Shown: positions 1 to 6,493, counted from the stretch's first letter. The stretch is DNA of 6,718 bases from CAZJRQ01 sp964548535 (GCA_964548535.1 CAZJRQ010000062.1:1-6718); one strand, 5' to 3'. The notes: generated by a model not told the origin, from the letters alone. Made by a program: numbers and translations.

Positions 1-33
1 TTAACATGGCAGAAGGGGGTAATTAAGTGGTAG
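1..33 (+). CDS. Possible C-terminal end of an ABC permease (partial)
   Basis: The first bases are open in frame 1 and read LTWQKGVIKW followed by TAG at 31-33, overlapping the GTG start of the next gene by 7 bases. A second open frame ends with TAA at 24-26 (NMAEGGN), so the true frame is not certain. NitT/TauT-type importer operons normally carry a permease gene directly beside the ATPase, and no permease of that class lies elsewhere in the window. A basic, tryptophan-containing tail fits the cytoplasmic C-terminus of such permeases. This is an inference from context and 10 residues only. Confidence 0.3.
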   Translation, partial: LTWQKGVIKW

Positions 34-806
34 GTGAAATTCGAATTGAAAATGTAGGCAAGACATTTACAAATCAAGACGGAGCAAAAATAACCGCCTT
101 AAAGGGTGTAAACCTGAATATTGAAGCAGGAAGTTTTGTATCACTGATCGGCCCGTCGGGCTGTGGCAAATCAACTTTGCTAAGAGCAATTGCAGGACTG
201 AATCTTCCTGACGAAGGGGTAATATATCTTGATGGTGAAGAGATTAAAAAACCAGGTTATGAGCGTGGGTTTGTGTTTCAGCAGCCAACACTTTTTAAGT
301 GGCTTAACGTAAAAAACAACATTGCATTTGGATTAAAAGCTAGGGGAGTTTATAAAGATAAAAAGGAAGAAGTAAAAGATATAATAAAGCTTATGGGTCT
401 TGAGGATTTTAGCAAATCGTTTCCGCATCAGCTTTCAGGAGGTATGAGCCAGCGTGTTTCATTGGCAAGAGCGTTAGTTGGTCACCCTAAAATATTGCTG
501 CTTGATGAGCCGCTTGGAGCACTTGACGCTTTTACAAGAATGAATATGCAAAAAGAGCTTTTGAGAGTTTGGAAAGAGCAGAAGACAACAATGATTATGG
601 TAACTCACGATGTAGATGAGGCGATTTATTTATCTGATAAAATAATAGTCATGACTCCGCGTCCGGCAAAGGTTGAAGAGATTATTGAAATACCGCTTAG
701 ACGCCCAAGGGCAAGAAGTCAAGATGAATTTTTAGAATATAGAACTAAAATCTTGAAAATTCTAAACTATGCAGGTGAAGTTAAAGAGCCAGACTATTAT
801 TTGTAA
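27..806 (+). CDS. NitT/TauT/SsuB-type ABC importer ATP-binding protein
   Basis: This is the cytoplasmic ATPase that powers an importer of the nitrate/taurine/sulfonate class. All nucleotide-binding motifs are intact in the 259 residues: Walker A GPSGCGKST (42-50), Q-loop in FQQPTLF (84-90), signature LSGGMSQR (136-143), Walker B ILLLDEP (156-162), D-loop ALD (165-167) and H-loop histidine 194. The FVFQQ...LFKWLNVKNNIAFGL and GALDAFTR segments and the PRPAKV stretch near 211-216 are typical of SsuB/TauB/NrtD-like proteins, as is the length of about 260. The start is GTG at 27, seven bases after the purine-rich AGAAGGGGG; no in-frame ATG lies nearby. It is followed after 21 bases by the substrate-binding protein gene, its likely partner. 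The substrate cannot be told from the ATPase, and the paired permease is presumably just upstream of the window. Confidence 0.95.
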   Translation: MVGEIRIENVGKTFTNQDGAKITALKGVNLNIEAGSFVSLIGPSGCGKSTLLRAIAGLNLPDEGVIYLDGEEIKKPGYERGFVFQQPTLFKWLNVKNNIAFGLKARGVYKDKKEEVKDIIKLMGLEDFSKSFPHQLSGGMSQRVSLARALVGHPKILLLDEPLGALDAFTRMNMQKELLRVWKEQKTTMIMVTHDVDEAIYLSDKIIVMTPRPAKVEEIIEIPLRRPRARSQDEFLEYRTKILKILNYAGEVKEPDYYL

Positions 807-827
807 ATTTAAAAGGAGTGAAAGAAT

Positions 828-1922
828 ATGAAAAGAAGATTTAATGCGAAGAAAACGCTATGCCTGTTATTGTCTTTTGTAATTGCGGTGGTGTCATTTT
901 CCGCTTGTTCGAGTGCAGAAAATCAAAGTTCCGATGATATGAGTAAAGGCAAAAGCAATGCTGACAAGGTAAAAATCTTGTTAGCAAAAGAAAGTTTGTG
1001 CTTGTCACCTGTACATATCGCAGTTATAAACGGATATTTTGATGAGGAATTTGAGAAAGCAGGCCTTGAATATGAGCTTGTAAATGCTGAAACAAGTCAG
1101 GCAGTCGATCTTCTAACAGCTGGAAATATCGATGCGGCATATGGCTTGACAGGTAGTTTAATGCAACCAATTTCTAACGGCTTAGCAGTAACTTTTACAA
1201 CTGGTTTACACACAGGCTGTACGAAATTCTATGTGAAGGCTGATTCTGACATAAAGAAACTAGAGGATTTGAAAGGCAAGACAATTGGTGTTCCATCACT
1301 AAGCGATTCCAGTGTAGTTAATTTAAAGAGAAAATTGGCTGATTTGGGATTCAATTTTGATGGTGCAAATCCAGATGTTGAAATTGTTGCTTATGCAATG
1401 ACTGACCTTCCAGTTTCTCTTGATAATGGTGCAGTTGATGCAGTTGGACTTCATGATCCTGTTGCAACAACAGCAGAGCAACAGTATAACTTTAATAAAA
1501 TTTTAGATACTGGAGTTGACGATAAATTCGTAAAAGAATATTGCTGCCAGGCATATGTTTCAAACGATTTAATCAAGAACAATCCTGAGGGTGCTGTAGC
1601 ATACACAAAGGCAATGCAAAAAGCGGCTGCATTTATTCAGGCTGATCCAAAAGAGGCAGCTAAACTTCAGGTTGACAATGGATATATTACAGGAGATGCT
1701 GAGAAAAATGCTGAAATACTAGCATCGCTTGACTATACACCGTCAATATCACTTGGACGAAAAACCTTTGAGGAGTCATTTGTTGAGCTTCAAGAGATTG
1801 GTGAAATTGATAAATCACTAGATTTGAAAGAGTTTACAGACAAGGCATATACTCACCTTGACAACATTTCAGATTCTATTACTTATGATGTTGAAAAAGG
1901 AGCGTTCACAGAGGTTGATTAG
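828..1922 (+). CDS. NitT/TauT-family substrate-binding lipoprotein with conserved-looking cysteines
   Basis: This is the extracytoplasmic ligand receptor of the importer. The N-terminus has a basic region (KRRFNAKK), a hydrophobic stretch (about 11-23) and a lipobox SFSAC with Cys27 as the lipidation site; a polar Ser/Asn/Lys linker follows to about residue 46. The remainder is an NMT1/SsuA-like periplasmic-binding fold: KESLCLSPVHIAVINGYFDEEFEKAGL (start of lobe 1, given in part), LTAGNIDAAYG (96-106), DLKGKTIGVPS (147-157), and a VDAVGLHDPVA segment (203-213). The start ATG has AAAGGAGTG 9-16 bases upstream. Besides Cys27 the mature protein has Cys58, Cys131 (in GLHTGC) and the adjacent pair Cys239-Cys240 (EYCC), unusual for secreted clostridial proteins and possibly ligand-linked. 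Thiamine-precursor, sulfonate or other ligands are all conceivable; none is supported specifically. Confidence 0.92.
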   Translation: MKRRFNAKKTLCLLLSFVIAVVSFSACSSAENQSSDDMSKGKSNADKVKILLAKESLCLSPVHIAVINGYFDEEFEKAGLEYELVNAETSQAVDLLTAGNIDAAYGLTGSLMQPISNGLAVTFTTGLHTGCTKFYVKADSDIKKLEDLKGKTIGVPSLSDSSVVNLKRKLADLGFNFDGANPDVEIVAYAMTDLPVSLDNGAVDAVGLHDPVATTAEQQYNFNKILDTGVDDKFVKEYCCQAYVSNDLIKNNPEGAVAYTKAMQKAAAFIQADPKEAAKLQVDNGYITGDAEKNAEILASLDYTPSISLGRKTFEESFVELQEIGEIDKSLDLKEFTDKAYTHLDNISDSITYDVEKGAFTEVD

Positions 1923-1949
1923 TAAAAATGAATTTAGGAGAGAATTATA

Positions 1950-2366
1950 ATGAAAAACAAATTGACATTGGGCATAGCATTTTTGATCGTCGGATTATTT
2001 AACATTATTGGTCCAAGAACTGCATTTCAGCCATGTGGCGGTGCAATGGGCAAAGGGCCTTGCGGTAAGAGCACACAGGCAGTTTTTGCAATTTCACTTA
2101 TTATACTAACTATTGCAGTACTGTATCTTTTCAGTAAAACAGCTAGAGAGCGTTTGTTTCTGTCTATCGTCCAAACGGTAAGCGGAGTTTCTGTTATTTT
2201 GATTATTGGTGTCCTTATAAAGGGCTGCGGAGATTTGACGATGTCTTGCAACACTAAAACTTTCCCTAGCTTATATGTTTCAACAGGAATTTTATTACTG
2301 ATTTCCATTGTCAACATTATTTATCAGATTAAGGTAAGTAAGAATGAACAATCACAAGGTACTTAA
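1950..2366 (+). CDS. DUF4418-like four-helix membrane protein with two Cys/Met loops
   Basis: This is a 138-residue integral membrane protein of unknown function. Hydrophobic segments lie at about 5-22, 43-61, 72-92 and 108-127. The basic segment SKTARER (62-68) between helices 2 and 3, and the lysines at both ends, place these parts inside by the positive-inside rule. The loops after helix 1 and helix 3 would then face outward, and these hold the cysteines: CGGAMGKGPC (29-38) and GCGDLTMSC (92-100), the latter followed by NTKTFPSL. I recognise this arrangement (Cys after helix 1, C..xxMxC..T.P before helix 4) as DUF4418-like from memory. The ATG has TAGGAGAG upstream. The gene ends 23 bases inside the next one, so the two are probably translationally coupled. 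A role in metal or thiol handling beside the FtsX-type transporter is inference. Confidence 0.82.
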   Translation: MKNKLTLGIAFLIVGLFNIIGPRTAFQPCGGAMGKGPCGKSTQAVFAISLIILTIAVLYLFSKTARERLFLSIVQTVSGVSVILIIGVLIKGCGDLTMSCNTKTFPSLYVSTGILLLISIVNIIYQIKVSKNEQSQGT

Positions 2367-3564
2367 TATTGCCTCTTTAGCAACAAACAATGTTTTTCGT
2401 CAAAGGCTATGCTATGGAGTTCTTGCAGTCGTGACAATACTTATATCAATTAGTGTTTTCGTCGGAAATATTATTTGTAAAAGTATAGAAAATGGTATAT
2501 CAGTCACAAAGCTGAGAATAGGTGCAGACATAATAGTTGTACCAGATTCTTATGCTGAGGTACTAAAAGAATCACTTTTTCAAGGAAAACCTTGTACAAT
2601 TGCATTTGATGCTAGCTGGAAAGATAAGCTTGAAAAAGTTGACGGTGTAGAGGAGATTTCAGGACAGCTTTATATTGCTACCATGACAGATTCACCCTGC
2701 TGTGATAATGCAATACAGCTTGTTGCTATACAACCAAAGTCTGATTTTGCGGTAAAAGCATGGTTGTATGATATGAACATTGATGATGTAGGTGATGATG
2801 AGGTAATAATCGGTTCTAGCGTTGGCGTTTCAAAGGGCGATACGGTGAAATACTATGGGAAAAAATTCAAAGTGGCTGGCGTGCTAGAAGAAAGTGGAAT
2901 GGGATATGATTATAGCGCATTTATATCAATTGTTGCGGCAAAAGAAATTGCAGCAAACCCTATCTATAAAAATTATCTAAGTTTTTCAGATAAGGACGAC
3001 GTTATGTCTGCTATAATGATAAAGGTTAGCGATGAAAAAGATCCCAGTGATGTGATAAAGTCAATTAATAAAGAATATCCTGGTGCGCCGTTGACAGCAT
3101 ATACAACAGATTCCTTGATGAAGAATATGGTAAATAGCCTATCGGCTTTTCGTTTGTTCAGTGTTATTTTGGACATAATTTTATTTTTAATAGCAGGCGT
3201 TTCGCTGTTTGCAATCTTGACAAATACGTTTTATATGCGTAAAATAGAATTTGGTAGTATGCTGTCTATCGGCATATCAAAGGTCAAAATTATACAAATA
3301 CTGATTATCGAAAGTTCGGTTACTGTTTTGATTTCATCGGCTGTCGGAATTTTTCTAGCTGGCTTGATAGTGTTTCCGTTTAAATATCAAATCAGAACAT
3401 TTTTACAACTGTCATATCAAAGCTTAAAAGTGACAGATGTTTTGGTATTCGCATTGATTACGATACTCCTAAATTTCGCGATAGTATTGATTTCATCGGC
3501 ATTTATTATCACCAAGATTAAGAAAATTCAGCCTGCACATCTTGTAAACGGAGGTGACGTTTGA
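2344..3564 (+). CDS. FtsX/MacB-type ABC transporter permease
   Basis: This is the membrane subunit of a type VII (MacB/LolC/FtsX-like) ABC system. The 406 residues show the expected layout: a helix at about 22-45, a large extracytoplasmic MacB_PCD-like domain (about 50-265), then three helices near 270-296, 315-346 and 365-391 that form the FtsX domain (ILTNTFYMRKIEFGSMLSIG is the typical coupling region, 291-310). The ectodomain contains Cys84 and the motif SPCCD (117-121), followed by QLVAIQPKSDF. Such proteins do not usually translocate small substrates across the membrane but drive mechanical work on extracytoplasmic partners or expel substrates; which applies here is unknown. The start ATG lies inside the preceding gene after a weak AAGGTAAG site. 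The stop codon overlaps the ATPase start. Confidence 0.9.
   Translation: MNNHKVLNIASLATNNVFRQRLCYGVLAVVTILISISVFVGNIICKSIENGISVTKLRIGADIIVVPDSYAEVLKESLFQGKPCTIAFDASWKDKLEKVDGVEEISGQLYIATMTDSPCCDNAIQLVAIQPKSDFAVKAWLYDMNIDDVGDDEVIIGSSVGVSKGDTVKYYGKKFKVAGVLEESGMGYDYSAFISIVAAKEIAANPIYKNYLSFSDKDDVMSAIMIKVSDEKDPSDVIKSINKEYPGAPLTAYTTDSLMKNMVNSLSAFRLFSVILDIILFLIAGVSLFAILTNTFYMRKIEFGSMLSIGISKVKIIQILIIESSVTVLISSAVGIFLAGLIVFPFKYQIRTFLQLSYQSLKVTDVLVFALITILLNFAIVLISSAFIITKIKKIQPAHLVNGGDV
3550..3558 (+). promoter_or_regulatory. Ribosome binding site that decides the ATPase start
   Basis: GGAGGTGAC lies within the last codons of the permease gene. The stretch GGAGG ends 9 bases before ATG at 3564 and 6 bases before an in-frame TTG at 3561. 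ATG is preferred because it is the stronger codon, has normal spacing, and shares a base with the permease stop in the common TGATG arrangement. Confidence 0.75.
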
Positions 3565-4229
3565 TGAAGATTGTTGCCAATGAAATTTCTAAGATATATA
3601 AAACCGAGCAAGCTGAGAGGACAGTTGTTGATAAAGCTTATCTTCAAATAAATGGCGGTGAATTTCACTGTGTTTTCGGGTCGTCAGGAGCAGGAAAGAC
3701 TACGCTTTTGAATGTTTTGACAGGAATGCTTTCTCCAGAGCAAGGAGAGGTTTTATATGATGAAACGAATATTTATAACATTCCAGAGAATAAAAGAGAG
3801 CAGTTTAGGCGTGAGGCTATAGGTTATGTTATGCAGGGGATGACACTTTTACCGCACATAACAGTATATGAAAACATAGTCTTGGTTAGCAATCTATACA
3901 AAAAAACGTACTCAAATGAGCAGCTAGAAAAAATCATGAAAACGCTAAGTCTTGAAAAAATCAGCAGGTCATATCCACGGCAAATCTCAGGTGGTGAGTA
4001 CAGGAGGGTAAGCCTAGCTAGAACGCTTTTGCAAGAGCCAGAAATATTAATTGTAGATGAGCCAACTTGCAATCTTGACTTGGGAAACAGGGACATAATT
4101 AGAAAAGTGTTGATTGACTACTGTGATAAAAATCATGCTGTTTTAATTACAACGCATGACGAAAAATTTCGCGAAGGAAATTATATTTTCTATCAGATGG
4201 ATGACGGATTGCTCAAAAAAGAAAACTAG
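3564..4229 (+). CDS. MacB/LolD-type ABC transporter ATP-binding protein
   Basis: This is the cytoplasmic ATPase partner of the FtsX-type permease encoded immediately before it. In 221 residues it has Walker A GSSGAGKTT (39-47), Q-loop glutamine 91 (YVMQGMTLLPHITVYENI, 88-105), signature ISGGEYRR (141-148), Walker B ILIVDEPT (161-168), the D-loop LD (171-172) and H-loop His198 (TTHDE). The motif VMQ..LLPHITVYENI and the short length without a C-terminal domain are typical of the LolD/MacB class. The alternative TTG start three bases upstream would add one residue. In the Walker B/D-loop region CNLDLGNRD replaces the usual ALD(S/L) form (normally GNLDS), a mild variation that should not abolish activity. 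Confidence 0.93.
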   Translation: MKIVANEISKIYKTEQAERTVVDKAYLQINGGEFHCVFGSSGAGKTTLLNVLTGMLSPEQGEVLYDETNIYNIPENKREQFRREAIGYVMQGMTLLPHITVYENIVLVSNLYKKTYSNEQLEKIMKTLSLEKISRSYPRQISGGEYRRVSLARTLLQEPEILIVDEPTCNLDLGNRDIIRKVLIDYCDKNHAVLITTHDEKFREGNYIFYQMDDGLLKKEN

Positions 4230-4250
4230 ATATCAAGCAAAATAAAATTA

Positions 4251-4259
4251 AAAAAGGTG
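4251..4259 (+). promoter_or_regulatory. Ribosome binding site that decides the first acetyltransferase start
   Basis: AAAAAGGTG precedes ATG at 4266 by 6 bases. The frame is also open from a GTG at 4257, but that codon lies inside this site, has no purine-rich sequence of its own at proper distance, and would add three residues (MLN) before a typical GNAT start MIRLAKKSDA. Confidence 0.6.
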
Positions 4260-4265
4260 CTGAAT

Positions 4266-4748
4266 ATGATACGATTAGCTAAAAAATCAGATGCAAAAAG
4301 AATTGTCGAAATTGAGTCAGAGTGTTTTCCAAAAGAAGAGGCGGCAAGTGGAAAGTCAATAATTGAACGACTTGAAACTTTTAGTCAGAGCTTTTTGGTA
4401 TATGAAAATGCAGGTGGCGAAATAATTGGATTCATCAATGGCATGGTTATAAATCAGCGACATATCACTGATGAATTGTTTGATGATATTAATTTGCACG
4501 ATGAAAACGGTGATTGGCAAAGTGTGTTTGGTCTTGATGTACAAAATGAATATAGGCACAAAGGCTATGCTAAAGAGCTTATGAATCAATTAATTTCACA
4601 AGCGAAAAAGCATGGCAGAAAGGGCTGTACTCTTACTTGCGAGGAACATCTTATAGATTTTTATAGTTCGTTTGGATATAAAAATGAAGGCGTATCGAAA
4701 TCCGTTCATGGCGGTGCAGTGTGGTATGACATGGTGCTTGAATTTTAG
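4266..4748 (+). CDS. GNAT N-acetyltransferase, AANAT-like
   Basis: This predicted cytoplasmic enzyme transfers an acetyl group from acetyl-CoA to an amine; the acceptor is unknown. The 160 residues show the GNAT plan: strand 1 and helix 1 (MIRLAKKSDAKRIVEIE, 1-17), the FPKEEA segment (21-26), central strand VFGLDVQNEYR (87-97), the acyl-CoA loop R-H-K-G-Y-A (97-102), and the C-terminal FYSSFGYKNEGVS (132-144). The ending SVHGGAVWYDM (146-156) and the long acidic insertion around 66-84 resemble bacterial relatives of arylalkylamine N-acetyltransferase, which I recognise from memory. It follows the ATPase gene after 36 bases without a terminator, so it is probably the last operon gene. Whether it serves the transporters or only shares their transcript is not clear. 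Confidence 0.88.
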   Translation: MIRLAKKSDAKRIVEIESECFPKEEAASGKSIIERLETFSQSFLVYENAGGEIIGFINGMVINQRHITDELFDDINLHDENGDWQSVFGLDVQNEYRHKGYAKELMNQLISQAKKHGRKGCTLTCEEHLIDFYSSFGYKNEGVSKSVHGGAVWYDMVLEF

Positions 4749-4770
4749 TTTTCAAAATCAAATAATGTTT

Positions 4771-4804
4771 ATAAAGCTGGCTATTTTATGATAGTCGGCT
4801 TTAT
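4771..4804 (+). terminator. Rho-independent terminator of the transporter operon
   Basis: AAAGCTGGCTAT (4773-4784) pairs with ATAGTCGGCTTT (4791-4802) around a 6-base loop. The stem is 12 bp including two G-U pairs, extended by two A-T pairs to 4771/4804, and is followed by a short T-run. It lies 23 bases after the acetyltransferase stop, in the direction of the operon. Confidence 0.75.
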
Positions 4805-4821
4805 TTGCGTATTAAAAATAA

Positions 4822-4859
4822 AATGCACATTTTAGAAAATTAATTCTAAGATGTGCATT
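4822..4859 (-). terminator. leuB terminator, probably bidirectional
   Basis: AATGCACAT with the inner TTAGAA (4822-4837) pairs with TTCTAA and ATGTGCATT (4844-4859): a 16-bp stem with one G-U pair and a 6-base loop. On the minus strand it is followed by TTATTTTTAAT, fitting termination of leuB 16 bases after its stop. On the plus strand it is followed by GATTTTTGTTT, so it may also back up the operon terminator upstream. Confidence 0.8.
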
Positions 4860-4874
4860 GATTTTTGTTTATGA

Positions 4875-5960
4875 TTATTTTGAAATTGCATTAGCAATTT
4901 GAGTTCCCATCTCACTGCATCCAACAAGAGTTAGACCGTCAGCCATGATATCACCAGTGCGATAAGTATCAAGAACCTTGTTTACAGCATTTTCAATCGC
5001 CTCAGCCTCAGCAGGCATATCAAAAGAGAATCTAAGCATCATTGCTGCTGAAAGAATTGTTGCAATTGGGTTAGCTTTATCTTGTCCAGCAATGTCAGGA
5101 GCAGAACCGCCGCTTGGCTCGTAAAGACCAAACTTAGTTTCGTTCATGCTTGCAGAAGGAAGCATTCCGATTGAACCAGTAATCATTGACGCCTCGTCAG
5201 AAAGAATGTCACCAAACATATTTTCAGTAACCATAACATCAAACTGAGCGGGGTCTTTAACAAGCTGCATTGCGGCGTTGTCAACTAGCATATGCTCAAG
5301 TGTAACTTCAGGATAATCCTTTGCAACTTCGATAACAACTTTTCTCCACAAGCGTGAAGAGTCAAGAACGTTTGCCTTGTCAACACTGGTTACCTTCTTA
5401 CCACGTTTCATAGCAACTTCAAAAGCGTTGACAGCAATTCTTCTAACTTCGTTTTCGTTGTAAGAAAGAGTGTCAATTGCGGTCATAACGCCGTCAATTT
5501 CTTCAGTTTTTCTTTCGCCGAAATAAAGTCCGCCTGTTAGCTCACGAACGATAAGCATATCAAACCCCTTAGCACTGATTTCTTCTTTAAGAGGACAAGC
5601 AGAAGAAAGCTGAGAATAAAGTACGCATGGACGAAGATTAGCAAAAAGATTTAAAGCTTTTCTGATGCTTAAAAGTCCAGCCTCAGGACGAAGATTAGCA
5701 GGTAGCTTGTACCAAGGTGAAGTTGTAGTATCACCGCCGATAGAACCCATTAAAACAGCGTCTGATGCCTTGCAAGAATTTATAGTTTCGTCAGTTAGCG
5801 GAACACCATTAACATCTATAGAAGCACCGCCCATTAGCAGCTGCTCATACTCAAATTTATGATTGTAAACGTCAGCAACTTTGTCAAGAACTTTCATAGC
5901 CTCAGTAACAATTTCAGGACCGATTCCGTCGCCTTTAATAACAGCAATTTTCTTATTCAT
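4875..5960 (-). CDS. leuB: 3-Isopropylmalate dehydrogenase
   Basis: This cytoplasmic enzyme oxidises and decarboxylates (2R,3S)-3-isopropylmalate with NAD+ to 4-methyl-2-oxopentanoate, the third step specific to leucine synthesis. The 361-residue length is usual. Sequence support: IAVIKGDGIGPEI at the N-terminus (5-17), MGSIGGD (71-77), the substrate-binding arginines R100, R110 and R139, Y146 (GLYFGER) and K195 (VDKANVLD), acidic metal ligands D227, D251 and D255 (in the signature NMFGDILSDEAS, 247-258), and the NAD-binding EPSGGSAPDIAG (281-292) where Asp289-Ile290 are the pair expected for NAD rather than NADP. These equivalences are by comparison with the Thermus enzyme from memory. The ATG follows AAAGGAG by 10 bases. 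It stands alone: no leuA, leuC or leuD neighbours are present in the window, and its promoter is its own. Confidence 0.97.
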   Translation of the reverse strand: MNKKIAVIKGDGIGPEIVTEAMKVLDKVADVYNHKFEYEQLLMGGASIDVNGVPLTDETINSCKASDAVLMGSIGGDTTTSPWYKLPANLRPEAGLLSIRKALNLFANLRPCVLYSQLSSACPLKEEISAKGFDMLIVRELTGGLYFGERKTEEIDGVMTAIDTLSYNENEVRRIAVNAFEVAMKRGKKVTSVDKANVLDSSRLWRKVVIEVAKDYPEVTLEHMLVDNAAMQLVKDPAQFDVMVTENMFGDILSDEASMITGSIGMLPSASMNETKFGLYEPSGGSAPDIAGQDKANPIATILSAAMMLRFSFDMPAEAEAIENAVNKVLDTYRTGDIMADGLTLVGCSEMGTQIANAISK

Positions 5961-5995
5961 TTAACTAACTCCTTTAAAATTATTTAACCATTAAT

Positions 5996-6024
5996 ATTAT
6001 ATCACGCGAAAGAAGTGTTGTCAA
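5996..6024 (-). promoter_or_regulatory. leuB promoter, perfect sigmaA/sigma70 consensus
   Basis: On the minus strand TTGACA (6024-6019) and TATAAT (6001-5996) are separated by exactly 17 bases, and TG one base before the -10 box makes it also an extended -10. The transcript would start near 5989, leaving an untranslated leader of about 30 bases, too short for a T-box or leader-peptide attenuator. Any regulation would have to act at the DNA level or on other genes of the pathway. Confidence 0.88.
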
Positions 6025-6055
6025 ATTATAGAGTGAAAACGCACTTTTTATGTAA

Positions 6056-6493
6056 TTAAAGCCATTGAATGAATGCTGTTTTATCGTTTTTATTAAATCC
6101 TGCTTTTTCATAAAATTTTAAGGTGCTTTCTTTTTTAGAGCCTGTCAGCAGCATAATTTTATAGCAGTTTTCTTTGATAGCTATGTCCTTAGCAAAGTTT
6201 AATAAACTTGTTGCATAGCCATTACCACGATATTTTTCATCAGTAATAACATTTTCAATAAGAGCATAAGGTCGTTGATTGTGTGTCAAATTCGCAACAA
6301 TTACAATTACGCATGATGACAAAATTTTGTCATCCTCAACCCCAACAATAATATGATGATTAGTATCACTTAATATTTGGTTCCAGAGGTTTTCAAGTTT
6401 GCCGTCAAATTCAGGAATTTCATTATCGTGAAGTTGTGTGTATAAATTAAGCAGAGCAGTCAAGTCATCTTTTTGAATTTCTCTTATTATCAT
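6056..6493 (-). CDS. GNAT family N-acetyltransferase
   Basis: This is a 145-residue predicted acetyl-CoA-dependent transferase with unknown acceptor, and is not closely related to the one at 4266-4748. It begins MIIREIQKDDLTALLNLY, has LSDTNHHIIVG (41-51), the strand ENVITDEKYR (80-89), the acyl-CoA loop R-G-N-G-Y-A (89-94), and ends with LLTGSKKESTLKFYEKAGF (115-133) and NDKTAFIQWL. The GSK.EST..FYEKAGF and DKTAFI ending is a pattern I recognise from many bacterial single-domain GNATs of unassigned substrate. The frame is open further upstream to a TTG at 6532, but no ribosome binding site precedes that codon and the extra residues do not fit the family start; ATG at 6493 has AGAAAGG 11 bases upstream. 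leuB lies downstream on the same strand, but with its own promoter. Confidence 0.88.
   Translation of the reverse strand: MIIREIQKDDLTALLNLYTQLHDNEIPEFDGKLENLWNQILSDTNHHIIVGVEDDKILSSCVIVIVANLTHNQRPYALIENVITDEKYRGNGYATSLLNFAKDIAIKENCYKIMLLTGSKKESTLKFYEKAGFNKNDKTAFIQWL

Noticed and set aside
1539..1547. EYCC in the binding protein as the CCCFC motif of yeast THI5/NMT1 thiamine-pyrimidine synthase
   Set aside because: Only two adjacent cysteines are present, the surrounding residues differ, and this protein is a secreted lipoprotein rather than a cytoplasmic synthase. Similarity is limited to the general fold family.
2027..2317. Antisense open frames at 2027-2317, 2973-3176, 3824-4096 and 4356-4589 (minus) and 5665-5862 (plus)
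   Set aside because: Each lies wholly inside a well-supported gene on the other strand, lacks a recognisable domain and a convincing ribosome binding site, and is best seen as a chance open frame.
6031..6048. Small inverted repeat (AGTG...CACT) followed by T-run between the second acetyltransferase gene and leuB
   Set aside because: Only four to six pairs; its T-run is on the plus strand where no gene ends. Too weak to call a terminator or an operator.
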